Assembly: GCA_937864465.1 (NCBI GenBank)
Contig: CALMJU010000092.1
Location: 1 to 39,467, forward strand
Direction: 5' to 3'
Origin: an uncultured Acidobacteriota bacterium
GTDB taxonomy: Bacteria; Acidobacteriota; Polarisedimenticolia; Polarisedimenticolales; JAIQFR01
DNA length: 39,467 nt
The stretch's first letter is position 1; every line of letters starts with the position of its first letter. This document shows positions 13,557 to 21,848 of the stretch, one piece after another. The position numbers and the translations under genes were made by a program. Below the pieces are notes generated by a model. It was given only the letters and a program-made list of their open reading frames with translations, ran no database searches and was not told where the DNA came from.

Positions 13557-15344
13557 ATGCCCGACGACGAGACGAACCGCAGGGTGCTCTCCGGAAACGA
13601 GGCGATCGCCCACGGCGCCTGGGCGGCGGGCGTCCAGGTCGCGTCCGCCTACCCCGGAACGCCGAGCACCGAGATCCTCGAGAACATCGCGAAGTTCTCG
13701 GACGTCTACTGCGAGTGGGCCGTCAACGAGAAGGTCGGGATGGAGGTCGCCATCGGCGCCTCGATCGCCGGCTCGCGGGCCCTCACCGCGATGAAGCACG
13801 TCGGCCTGAACGTCGCGATGGACCCGCTGATGACGTTCGCCTACATCGGCGCGAACGGGGGGATGGTCGTCGTGACCGCCGACGACCCGGGGATGCACAG
13901 CTCCCAGAACGAGCAGGACAACCGCCACGTCGCTCGATTCGGCAAGTTGCCGATGCTCGAGCCCTCCGACAGCCAGGAATGCTACGACATGGTGCGCGCC
14001 GCGATCCCGATGTCGGAGGAGTTCGAGGTCCCGGTCCTGATCCGCACGACGACGCGCGTCTCGCACTCCTCGGGGATCGTGGACCTCGGGGAGTTCCGGC
14101 GGGCGCCGGCGTCCGGGAGGAAGTACTCGAAGGACATCGCGAGGACGATCCCCGTCCCGATGCACGCCCGCGGCATGCGGGTGCGCCTCGAGGAGAAGCT
14201 CGAGCGGCTCGCCGAGCACGCCGAGACGTCCCCCTTCGAGCGCTGGGAGCGCGGGAGCCGCGCGATCGGCATCGTCGCCTCCGGGATCGGCTACGCGCAC
14301 GCCCGCGAGGCGTTCCCCGACGCGTCCTTCCTCAAGCTCGGCATCGTCTACCCGCTTCCCGAGAGGCGGATCCGCGCCTTCGCGGCCTCCGTGGAGAGGC
14401 TGCTCGTGGTCGAGGAGGGGGACGCGTTCCTCGAGGAGCAGATCCTGGCGCTCGGAATCCCCGTCGAGCGCCCCGCGCGGTCCCTCCGGATAGGAGAGCT
14501 CGACCCGGACCGGCTCGCGGCGCTGGCCGCGGCGGTCGCGGGAAAGGACGCGCCGTCCCCTCCCGCTCCGCTGCGGGGGCTGCCGCCGCGCCCCCCCGTC
14601 CTCTGCCCGGGCTGCTCGCACCGCGGCGTCTTCGACAGCCTCCACCGCTTGGGGGCGACGGTCACGGGCGACATCGGCTGCTACAGCCTCGGCGCCTTCG
14701 CGCCGCTCTCCGCGATGGACACCGTCGTCTGCATGGGAGCGAGCGTGACCGCGGCCCACGGAATGGAGAAGGCGGGCCGGACGGGACGGCTCGCGGCCGT
14801 CATCGGAGACAGCACGTTCTTCCACTCGGGGATCACGGGGCTCCTCAACATGGTCTACAACCGGAGCCGGGGCACGGTCGTCGTCCTCGACAACGAGACG
14901 ACGGCAATGACCGGGCACCAGGAGCACCCCGGAACGGGCAGGACGCTTCAGGGGCAGAAGACGCCGAAGGTCGCGATCGAGGACGTTGCGCGGGGCCTGG
15001 GGGTCCGGCGCGTGCGGGTCGTCGACCCCTACGACCTCGAGGCGACCCACGCGGCCCTGAAGGAGGAGATGGACGCCCCCGAGCCCTCGGTCGTCGTGTG
15101 CCGCAGGCCGTGCATCCTCGGCGCCCGGGTGAAGGTCGAGCACCGCTACGCGATCGACGCGGACCGCTGCTCCGGATGCGCCGTGTGCCTTCGCCTGGGA
15201 TGCCCTGCCCTCGAGACCTCCGAGGACCTCGCGGCGAAGACCGGCAAGCCGAAGGCCCGGATCAACGCCGTGCTGTGCGCCGGCTGCGGACTCTGCGTCC
15301 AGGTCTGCCGCTTCGACGCCGTGCGGGAAGAGGCGCGATCGTGA
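13557..15344 (+). CDS. iorA: Indolepyruvate:ferredoxin oxidoreductase, alpha subunit
   Basis: A 595-aa subunit of the enzyme that oxidatively decarboxylates aryl pyruvates to aryl-CoA with reduction of ferredoxin, an oxygen-sensitive step of amino-acid fermentation or, in reverse, assimilation. The N-terminal domain has SAYPGTPSTEILE and ANGGMVVVTADDPGMHSSQN. The TPP-binding part has LCPGCSHRG, GDIGCYSLGA and AVIGDSTFFHSGITGL. The C-terminus is a two-cluster ferredoxin domain, with CSGCAVC and CAGCGLCVQVC sets of cysteines. Length and motif order are those of IorA. Its stop overlaps the iorB start by four bases. Confidence 0.97.
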   Translation: MPDDETNRRVLSGNEAIAHGAWAAGVQVASAYPGTPSTEILENIAKFSDVYCEWAVNEKVGMEVAIGASIAGSRALTAMKHVGLNVAMDPLMTFAYIGANGGMVVVTADDPGMHSSQNEQDNRHVARFGKLPMLEPSDSQECYDMVRAAIPMSEEFEVPVLIRTTTRVSHSSGIVDLGEFRRAPASGRKYSKDIARTIPVPMHARGMRVRLEEKLERLAEHAETSPFERWERGSRAIGIVASGIGYAHAREAFPDASFLKLGIVYPLPERRIRAFAASVERLLVVEEGDAFLEEQILALGIPVERPARSLRIGELDPDRLAALAAAVAGKDAPSPPAPLRGLPPRPPVLCPGCSHRGVFDSLHRLGATVTGDIGCYSLGAFAPLSAMDTVVCMGASVTAAHGMEKAGRTGRLAAVIGDSTFFHSGITGLLNMVYNRSRGTVVVLDNETTAMTGHQEHPGTGRTLQGQKTPKVAIEDVARGLGVRRVRVVDPYDLEATHAALKEEMDAPEPSVVVCRRPCILGARVKVEHRYAIDADRCSGCAVCLRLGCPALETSEDLAAKTGKPKARINAVLCAGCGLCVQVCRFDAVREEARS

Positions 15345-15934
15345 ACGGCATCCGGAACGTGTCCCTGGTCGGCGTGGGGGGCCAGGGGATCCTCCTCGCG
15401 AGCGAGATCCTCTGCCGCGTCGCGCTCCTCGCCGGAAGGGACGTCAAGAAGAGCGAGGTCCACGGGATGGCCCAGAGGGGCGGGAGCGTCGTGAGCCAGG
15501 TCCGCGTCGGCGAGCGGGTCCACTCGCCGCTCGTCGCCGTCGGGGCCACGGACTTCCTCGTCGCGTTCGAGAAGCTCGAGGCGCTCCGGTTCGCGCACTT
15601 CCTGAAGCCGGACGGGCTCGCGATCGTCAACGAGCAGGAGATCCGGCCGGTCACCGTCTCGACCGGCCAGGCGGTGTGGCCCGCCGACCTCGACGCCCGG
15701 CTCCGCTCGACCTTTCCCCGGCTCGACAGGGTGCCTGCGCTCGCCATCGCGACCGGGCTCGGCAACGTCCGGGTGGTCAACGTCGTGATGATCGGCGCGC
15801 TGTCGCGCCACCTCGACTTCGACGAGGACCTCTTCCCGCGGGCGATCGAGGATCTCGTCCCGGAGAAGGTGCGGGCTCTCAATCTCCGCGCCTTCGAGGC
15901 CGGGCGGGCGGCGATTCCGGAGCCTTGGGTCTGA
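15341..15934 (+). CDS. iorB: Indolepyruvate:ferredoxin oxidoreductase, beta subunit
   Basis: A 197-aa gamma-type 2-oxoacid:acceptor oxidoreductase subunit. SLVGVGGQGILLASEIL is the family N-terminus, followed by VKKSEVHGMAQRGGSVVSQV and ATDFLVAFEKLEALR. The GTG start overlaps the iorA stop as GTGA, so translation is coupled. It forms the heterodimer unit with IorA that binds CoA and completes the active site. The gene ends six bases before the stop of the convergent zinc-ribbon gene. Confidence 0.96.
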   Translation: MNGIRNVSLVGVGGQGILLASEILCRVALLAGRDVKKSEVHGMAQRGGSVVSQVRVGERVHSPLVAVGATDFLVAFEKLEALRFAHFLKPDGLAIVNEQEIRPVTVSTGQAVWPADLDARLRSTFPRLDRVPALAIATGLGNVRVVNVVMIGALSRHLDFDEDLFPRAIEDLVPEKVRALNLRAFEAGRAAIPEPWV

Positions 15935-15940
15935 CCTCCG

Positions 15941-16435
15941 TCAGAGCTCGTGGAGCGTCGAGTCCACGGACGGCGGCAGGTACTTCCTGCGGAGCCGCTT
16001 GAGGCCCCCTTCGGCCTGCGTGAAGGGGTCCTCCTCGAGGGCGTCTCCCATCTCCTCCTCGACGCTCTCCGGGTCCTCGCCCGCCTCCATCCGTCGCATC
16101 GCCTCCTCGATCCCGCCCGTCACCGGTAGCCCGGCGGCCTCGTAGAGGCGCCGCATCACCCGCGCCGCCTGGCGCGGGTCGTTCTCGTCGATCCCCTCGA
16201 GTTCCGACGCCATCGACTCCATCGCCCGCTCGAGGCGCGCGTCGTCGACGTCGGGGAGCCCGTCGGTCTCCCCGGACTCCTTCCTTCCCTTCGAGATCGC
16301 GAACGAGGAGGGACGCCGATCGATCCGGCGGCGTCCGCAGCGCGGGCAGTCCGGCCTCTTGCGCGTCTCGACCGTCCGCGACAGGAAGTGGAACACCCGG
16401 TGGCAGTCGGCGCAGTAGAACTCGTAGATCGGCAT
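15941..16435 (-). CDS. FmdB-type zinc-ribbon protein
   Basis: A 164-aa protein beginning MPIYEFYCADC, with a second pair in CPRCG about 20 residues later; these four cysteines form the small zinc ribbon of the FmdB/putative regulatory family. The rest is acidic and helical (ESVEEEMGDALEEDPF and similar), longer than in the usual 70-110-aa members. FmdB was named from a formamidase/formylmethanofuran context; the biochemical role is unknown. GGAGG seven bases upstream supports ATG 16435. It lies 65 bases downstream of hypE on the same strand and could be the last gene of the hyp operon. Confidence 0.85.
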   Translation of the reverse strand: MPIYEFYCADCHRVFHFLSRTVETRKRPDCPRCGRRRIDRRPSSFAISKGRKESGETDGLPDVDDARLERAMESMASELEGIDENDPRQAARVMRRLYEAAGLPVTGGIEEAMRRMEAGEDPESVEEEMGDALEEDPFTQAEGGLKRLRRKYLPPSVDSTLHEL

Positions 16436-16500
16436 CCCGCGGCCTCCGAAGGTCTAGGGAAGCACAGGCGGCACCATTCCGGCAACCCGGCCGGCATCCG

Positions 16501-17520
16501 TCAGCAGATGCGCGGCAGATCGGACCCCGAGAGCAGGTCGAGAGGCCTCTCCCCCCCGATCCGCGTCCTCAGGATCACCGGAGCGCCCGCCGGGCGGGCG
16601 TCCTCGACAACCCCGATCCGCGCGGCGGCGGTTCCGAGCGGGTGCTCGCGGAGCGCCGCCAGCGCACGATCCGCGTCGGGGGCCGCGACCCAGGCGAGGA
16701 GCCGCCCCTCGCAGGCGACGTAGAGCGGGTCGAGGCCGAGCGTCTCGCAGACCGCCTCGACCTCCGGGCGGACGGGGATCGCGGCCTCGTCGAGCCGGAA
16801 GCGCGCGCCGGCGCGGGACGCCGCCTCGTTGCAGGTCACGGCGACCCCCCCGCGGGTCGGATCGTGCATCGCGCGGACGTCGGCCCCCGAGGAGAGCAGC
16901 GCCTCTACGAGGCCGCCGAGCGGGGCGGCGTCCGAGCGGAGCCCCGGTCCGGACATCCCGTGCCGGCAGGCCATGACGGTCGCGCCGTGATCGCCGACCG
17001 GGCCGGACACGAGCACGGCGTCGCCCGGCCGGATGCGGCGATCGTCGATCTCCCTGCCTTCGGGGACGACACCGAGCCCGGACGTGACGGCGTAGACGCG
17101 GTCTCCCCTGCCCCGGGGGACGACCTTGGTGTCCCCCGCGACGATCCGAACGCCGGCCTCCTCCGCGGCGGCGGCTGCGCCCGCGACGAGCGTCTCGAGG
17201 AGGTCGATCGGGCAACCCTCCTCGAGAATCACGGCGAAGCTGAGCCACAGCGGCCGCGCACCCGCGACCGCGAGATCGTTGACCGTCCCGCAGACCGACA
17301 GTGATCCCAGGTTCCCTCCCGGGAAGACGGGAGGGTCCACGACGAACCCGTCCGTGGTCAGCGCGAGGCGCCCGGCGGGCGGCTCCGGAAGCACCGCCGA
17401 GTCCGAGAGCGTCTCGAGGAAGGGGTTCGCGAACGCGGGAAGGAACGTGTCGCGCACCAGATCGCGGGTCCTTCTCCCGCCGGAGCCGTGCGCCAGGAGA
17501 ATCTTGGCCGAATCGCTCAA
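16501..17520 (-). CDS. hypE: Hydrogenase maturation protein HypE
   Basis: A 339-aa AIR-synthase-fold ATPase. LLAHGSGGRRTRDLV, the LTTDGFVVDPPVFPGGNLG nucleotide-binding region and VRIVAGDTKVVPRGRGD are typical. The last four residues are PRIC, whose C-terminal Cys accepts the carbamoyl group from HypF and is dehydrated to the thiocyanate that supplies the CN ligand of [NiFe]-hydrogenase. The start is TTG 17520, with GAAGGAGCG three bases upstream; it overlaps the hypD stop as TTGA. All residues needed for function appear present. Confidence 0.96.
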   Translation of the reverse strand: MSDSAKILLAHGSGGRRTRDLVRDTFLPAFANPFLETLSDSAVLPEPPAGRLALTTDGFVVDPPVFPGGNLGSLSVCGTVNDLAVAGARPLWLSFAVILEEGCPIDLLETLVAGAAAAAEEAGVRIVAGDTKVVPRGRGDRVYAVTSGLGVVPEGREIDDRRIRPGDAVLVSGPVGDHGATVMACRHGMSGPGLRSDAAPLGGLVEALLSSGADVRAMHDPTRGGVAVTCNEAASRAGARFRLDEAAIPVRPEVEAVCETLGLDPLYVACEGRLLAWVAAPDADRALAALREHPLGTAAARIGVVEDARPAGAPVILRTRIGGERPLDLLSGSDLPRIC

Positions 17521-18611
17521 GGGCGCTCCTTCGCGGTCCGGCGCTCGTGACGGTACCACGCCGCGCAGGTCCCTTCTCCGGACACCATGCACGCTCCCAC
17601 CGGCGTGTCCGGGGTGCAAGCCGACGCGAAGAGCGAGCACTCCGGCGGCTCGATCGAGCCCCGGAGCACGTCGCCGCAACGGCATCCCGAGGGCTCGACC
17701 GGCTCGGGCACGGCCACCTCGATGCGGGAGGCGTCGCGGTGGGCCCATTCCGGGCGAAGGGCGAGGCCGGACGAGCCGATCGCCCCGAGACCCCGCCACA
17801 CCGCGTCCGCCGGCTCGAAGAAGCGGTCGAGAACGGTCCTCGCGCGGGGGTTCCCCTCCTCGCGCACGACGCGCCCGTAGAGGTTCGCGACCTCGGCGCG
17901 CCCGTCGCGGAGCTGCTCGACCAGCTCCAGGACCCCCCGAAGCACGTCCGCCGGCGTGAACCCGACGACGGCCGCGGGAACGCCGAGCTCCTCCGCCAGG
18001 AACGAGAACGCGCGCGAGCCGGTCACGACCGAGACGTGCCCCGGCAGGAGCACGCCGTCCAGGAGCACGCCGGGATCGGACGCCAGAGCGCGCAGCGGAG
18101 GCGGGACGGTCTTGTTCCCGGGAAGGATCCGGAAGTTGGGGATCCCGGAATCCTCGGACTCCGCGAGGGCCGCGGCGATCGTCGGGGCCGTGGTCTCGAA
18201 CCCCACCGAGAGGAACACGACGCGGCTCGCGGGCTCCGCCCGCGCGACGTCGAGAGCGTCGCGCGGCGAGTAGACGACGCGCACGCCGGCGCCCGCCGCG
18301 CGGGAGCGCTCGAGGCTCCCCCGGCTCGAGGGGACGCGCATCAGGTCGCCGAACGTGCAGACGATCGTGCCCGGAAGCGCCGCGAGAGCCTCCGCGCGGT
18401 CGAGGTAATCGACCGGCGTGACGCACACGGGGCAGCCGGGGCCGGAGACGAGCCGGACCTGCGGCGGGAGGAGACGCCGAAGCCCCGCCGCCGCGATCGC
18501 GTGCGTGTGCGTGCCGCACACCTCCATCAGCACGACCCTCCGGCCGAGCGCCGACGCGGCGGCCCGAATCCGTCGCGCGAGCGCCGCTACGGCGCGAGGG
18601 TCGAAGAGCAT
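17517..18611 (-). CDS. hypD: Hydrogenase maturation protein HypD
   Basis: A 364-aa iron-sulfur scaffold on which Fe(CN)2CO is assembled together with HypC. The family motifs VCGTHTHAIAAAG and GPGCPVCVTP are present, as is the VGFETTAPTIAAAL segment. The C-terminal [4Fe-4S] site is shown by the cysteines in CRCGDVLRG and in the CSLFASAC ... GACMVSGEGTCAAWY region. ATG 18611 follows GGGGAGGGG. It lies 11 bases after hypC and overlaps hypE, so hypCDE are one transcriptional unit. Confidence 0.97.
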   Translation of the reverse strand: MLFDPRAVAALARRIRAAASALGRRVVLMEVCGTHTHAIAAAGLRRLLPPQVRLVSGPGCPVCVTPVDYLDRAEALAALPGTIVCTFGDLMRVPSSRGSLERSRAAGAGVRVVYSPRDALDVARAEPASRVVFLSVGFETTAPTIAAALAESEDSGIPNFRILPGNKTVPPPLRALASDPGVLLDGVLLPGHVSVVTGSRAFSFLAEELGVPAAVVGFTPADVLRGVLELVEQLRDGRAEVANLYGRVVREEGNPRARTVLDRFFEPADAVWRGLGAIGSSGLALRPEWAHRDASRIEVAVPEPVEPSGCRCGDVLRGSIEPPECSLFASACTPDTPVGACMVSGEGTCAAWYRHERRTAKERP

Positions 18612-18622
18612 CCCCTCCCCTC

Positions 18623-18853
18623 TCACCGCCCCTCCTCCGAGGCCCGCGCCAGCTCCTCGAGGAGCGCGATCGTCTCCCGCGCCTCCTCCGCATCCACGGC
18701 GCCGATCGCGTAGCCGGCGTGGATCAGCAGGTGCTGGCCGATCTCCGCCTCCGGCAGGAGCGCGAGGGACACCTTGCGCCGCACTCCGTTCCGCTCCACC
18801 TCCCCCTCGAGCTCCCGCCGCGCGACGAGCTCCATCGGAACCGCGAGGCACAT
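18623..18853 (-). CDS. hypC: Hydrogenase maturation chaperone HypC
   Basis: A 76-aa HypC/HybG-family protein starting MCLAVPMEL. Cys2, exposed after removal of the initiator Met, binds the iron of the Fe(CN)2CO precursor and transfers it from HypD to the hydrogenase large subunit. The short beta-barrel pattern (VSLALLPEAEIGQHLLIHAG) is normal. The start codon overlaps the hypF stop by one base (TGATG). Confidence 0.95.
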   Translation of the reverse strand: MCLAVPMELVARRELEGEVERNGVRRKVSLALLPEAEIGQHLLIHAGYAIGAVDAEEARETIALLEELARASEEGR

Positions 18854-21222
18854 CAGATCTCTCCCTTCAGAACCGGCTCCGCGCCCCGGGCGACCGCGAG
18901 CGCCGCGAGGACGGCCTGCCCGTATGACAGACCTCCGTCTCCGGGCGGGACCTCCCGCGCGGCCAGCGGCGCGAGGCCGGCCTCCCGGAGTCCGGAGGCG
19001 ATGCCGCCGCGCAGGATCCGGTTCACCAGGCACCCGCCTCCGAGCGCGACCGCCTTCGTCCCGCGTGGCGCGATCCGGAGGGTCGCCTCGACCGCCAGGC
19101 GGACGAACGTAGCATGGAACCCCCTCGCGACGGCGGCCGGGGACTCCCCGTCCGCCGTCCGCCGGGCCGCCGCGGCCAGGAGCGCCGGCCCGGGCACGAT
19201 CGCCCTTCCCGCCGCCTCCCCGAGCGCGACCTCCTCCCAGGACGGGACGTCGTCGTGCCGGGCCGCGAGCGCCTCGAGACGGACCGCCGCCTCCCCCTCC
19301 CAGCCGTTCTCCACGGCGAGGCCGAGAAGGCTTCCCGCGGCCTCGAAGATCCGGCCGGCGCCGGACGCCAGGGGCCACGATCCGCGGGACGCCAGGGAGG
19401 CCGCGCGGCCCAGCCGTTCGGTCCCGACGATCGACGCGACGGGGAGGCGCGGCAGGAGGCGCTCCGCTCCCTCGGCCGCGAGCGCGGCGGCGAGGACCCT
19501 CCAGGGCTCGCGCACCGCCCGCTCGCCTCCGACGAGCGGGATCGGCGCCAGGTGAGCCGCCCGGCTCCACGCGAGATCGCCGCCGACGAGGAGCCACTCC
19601 CCGCCCCACGCCGTCCCGTCGGGCCCGAAGCCGGTGCCGTCGAGCACGATCGCGGCCGCAGCCTCCCCCGGATCCGGGAATGCCCCGTGCTCGCCGAGCA
19701 CGGCCGCGGCGTGCGCGAGATGGTGCTGCACGGAGAGGAGGCGGGCGCCGCGGCTCCTGGCGAGGTCGCGGGCGATCCAGGCGCTCGGGTAATCGGGGTG
19801 GAGGTCGCACACGACGATCCCGGCCGAGACGTCGAGGAACTCCTCGAGCCCGAGGGCGACCTCGACGAGGAATCCGCGCGACGGCTCCGAGTCCAGGTCC
19901 CCGACGTGCTGGGAGAGGAAGGCCTGCGATCCGACCGCCAGGCATGCGGTCGCCTGGAGATGGCCTCCGACCGCGAGGATCGGGGGAGCGGCCTCGACGG
20001 GGAGCGCCACGGGCTCGGGAACCCACCCGCGCGACCGGCGCACGGCGACCGGCCCTCCGGGGGCCGACCGGACCACGGAGTCGTCCACGCGGCGGACCAC
20101 GTCGCGGTCGTGCTCCAGGAAGGCGTCCGCCAGCGGCCCGAGCCGCGCGGCCGCCTCGCGGTTTCCCTTGCAGATCGGCTCGTCTCCCGCGTTGCCGCTC
20201 GTCATGACGAGCGCGGCGTACGCCCCGGTCCTGAAGAGCTCGACGTGGAGGGGCGTGGTCGGGAGCATGACGCCGAGATCCTCGAGCCCCGGCGCGACGC
20301 CCGGATCCACGGGAGCGCCGTCCCTCCTCGGGGCGAGCACGATCGGCGAGCGCGGGGACGACAGGACCTCGACGTCCTCGGGTCCGAGGCGCACGACCCG
20401 GTGCGCCGTCTCGAGATCGCGGACCATCACGGCGAACGGCTTCGTCGGCCGGCGCTTGCGCTCCCGGAGGGCCGCCACGGGGGAGGGACGGTCCGCGCGG
20501 CAGGCCAGCTGGAACCCCCCGAGCCCCTTGACGGCCACGATCGCCCCGCGGGCGAGGGACGCGCGGGCCGCCTCCGCCGCCTCCCGGATCCCCTCGACCG
20601 TCCCCGTCCCGTCCCGGAACCTCAGGCGGGGGCCGCAGTCGGGGCAGCAGACCGGCTCCGCGTGGAAGCGCCGGTCCGACGGATCCCGGTACTCCCGGGA
20701 GCAGCCGGCGCAGAGCGGGAAGCAGGCCATCGAGGTCCTCTCGCGATCGTAGGGGAGCGACCGGCAGAGCGAGAAGCGAGGCCCGCAGTTCGTGCAAGTG
20801 ATGAACGGGTAGCGCGACCGGCGGTCGCGCGGGTCCTCCATCTCCCTGCGGCAGTCTGCGCACAGGGCCGCGTCGGGAGGAACGAGCGCTCCCGCGCGCG
20901 GTCCCAGCTCGGACTCGACCACCGAGAACGCCGTCTCGCCCCGAGGAGCCAGCTCCTCGGTCTCGACCGCGTCGAGCCTCGCCAGGGGCGGCATCGCGCC
21001 GCGGAACCGGTCGAGGAAGCCGGCGACGCCGGCCAGCGTCCCCTCGATCTCCACGACGGCCCCCTCGGGGCCGTTCCGCACGAAACCGGCGAGCCCGAGG
21101 GAGAGGGCAAGGCGGTGGACGGTCGGACGGAACCCGACCCCCTGGACGGCTCCCCGGCAGATGAGCCGCGCTCGCCGGGGGCGCCCGATCTCCACCGGCG
21201 GCTCGATCGCCCTCTCTCCCAC
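18853..21222 (-). CDS. hypF: Carbamoyltransferase HypF
   Basis: A 789-aa four-part protein in the standard order: an acylphosphatase domain (CRGAVQGVGFRPTVHRLAL, residues ~20-105), two zinc fingers (C-x2-C pairs in CADCRRE, CTNCGPR, CAGCSRE and CPDCGPR, ~110-190), a YrdC-like domain (~200-385) and a Kae1-like carbamoyltransferase domain (QHHLAHAAAVLGEHG and ALGGGCLVNRIL). It converts carbamoyl phosphate to carbamoyl-AMP and loads the carbamoyl group on the C-terminal Cys of HypE. GTG 21222 has GGAGG six bases upstream. It heads the hypFCDE operon; hypA and hypB are not next to it. Confidence 0.97.
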   Translation of the reverse strand: MGERAIEPPVEIGRPRRARLICRGAVQGVGFRPTVHRLALSLGLAGFVRNGPEGAVVEIEGTLAGVAGFLDRFRGAMPPLARLDAVETEELAPRGETAFSVVESELGPRAGALVPPDAALCADCRREMEDPRDRRSRYPFITCTNCGPRFSLCRSLPYDRERTSMACFPLCAGCSREYRDPSDRRFHAEPVCCPDCGPRLRFRDGTGTVEGIREAAEAARASLARGAIVAVKGLGGFQLACRADRPSPVAALRERKRRPTKPFAVMVRDLETAHRVVRLGPEDVEVLSSPRSPIVLAPRRDGAPVDPGVAPGLEDLGVMLPTTPLHVELFRTGAYAALVMTSGNAGDEPICKGNREAAARLGPLADAFLEHDRDVVRRVDDSVVRSAPGGPVAVRRSRGWVPEPVALPVEAAPPILAVGGHLQATACLAVGSQAFLSQHVGDLDSEPSRGFLVEVALGLEEFLDVSAGIVVCDLHPDYPSAWIARDLARSRGARLLSVQHHLAHAAAVLGEHGAFPDPGEAAAAIVLDGTGFGPDGTAWGGEWLLVGGDLAWSRAAHLAPIPLVGGERAVREPWRVLAAALAAEGAERLLPRLPVASIVGTERLGRAASLASRGSWPLASGAGRIFEAAGSLLGLAVENGWEGEAAVRLEALAARHDDVPSWEEVALGEAAGRAIVPGPALLAAAARRTADGESPAAVARGFHATFVRLAVEATLRIAPRGTKAVALGGGCLVNRILRGGIASGLREAGLAPLAAREVPPGDGGLSYGQAVLAALAVARGAEPVLKGEI

Positions 21223-21362
21223 GCTCCGCCTCCTCGACGCTTCCGAGGCCCCGTTCGGGTAGGATAGCCGACGGGGGGGCCGGGTGCCCCGGGCGCCGGC
21301 CCCGTCCGCGGAAGGATCGGGTCGCGGCCGGAGCCGGCGGAGGCCTTCCGCGAGGGTTCCGC

Positions 21363-21848
21363 ATGAGCCCTTCGGGCGGGAAGAAGAAGCTGCTGATGAT
21401 CGACGACGACGTCAACCTCGTCGACGTCTTCCGGCTCGTCTGCACCGCGCGGGGCTACGAGTTCCACGCGGCGCACTCCGCCGCGGAGGGCCTCCGGAAG
21501 ATCCCCGAGGTCGAGCCCGACCTGATCATCCTGGACGTGATCATGGAGGACTTCGTCGCGGGATTCCGGGTGCTCCGCGAGCTGCGGGCGAGCGGCCTGC
21601 GCTCGCCTTACGCCAAGTACTCCCGCGTTCCGATCGTCATGCTGACGAGCGTGACGGCGAAGACGCACCTCGACTTCAGCGACCGGATCGGCACCGCGCT
21701 CCTGCCCGTCGACGCCTTCGTGGAGAAGCCGGTCAAGCCCGCCGACATCCTGGCGAAGATCGAGGCGATCCTGGCGGAGGCGGCGGGGGACGGCGAGGCC
21801 CGGGTCAGGCCGGAGGCTCCCCCGGAGGAAGATTCACGGGCAGGGTGA
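21363..21848 (+). CDS. Receiver-only response regulator
   Basis: A 161-aa CheY-like protein. MIDDDVN provides the acidic Mg-binding residues, Asp58 in IILDVIME is the phospho-acceptor, Thr95 in VIMLTSV and Lys122 in VEKPVKP complete the active site. There is an unusual insertion of about ten residues before the fourth strand (RASGLRSPYAKYS). No output domain follows; the C-terminal 20 residues are a charged tail that overlaps the histidine-kinase gene antisense by 44 bases. It probably acts by protein contact or in a phosphorelay. The convergent Cache-type kinase is the obvious candidate partner. Confidence 0.9.
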   Translation: MSPSGGKKKLLMIDDDVNLVDVFRLVCTARGYEFHAAHSAAEGLRKIPEVEPDLIILDVIMEDFVAGFRVLRELRASGLRSPYAKYSRVPIVMLTSVTAKTHLDFSDRIGTALLPVDAFVEKPVKPADILAKIEAILAEAAGDGEARVRPEAPPEEDSRAG

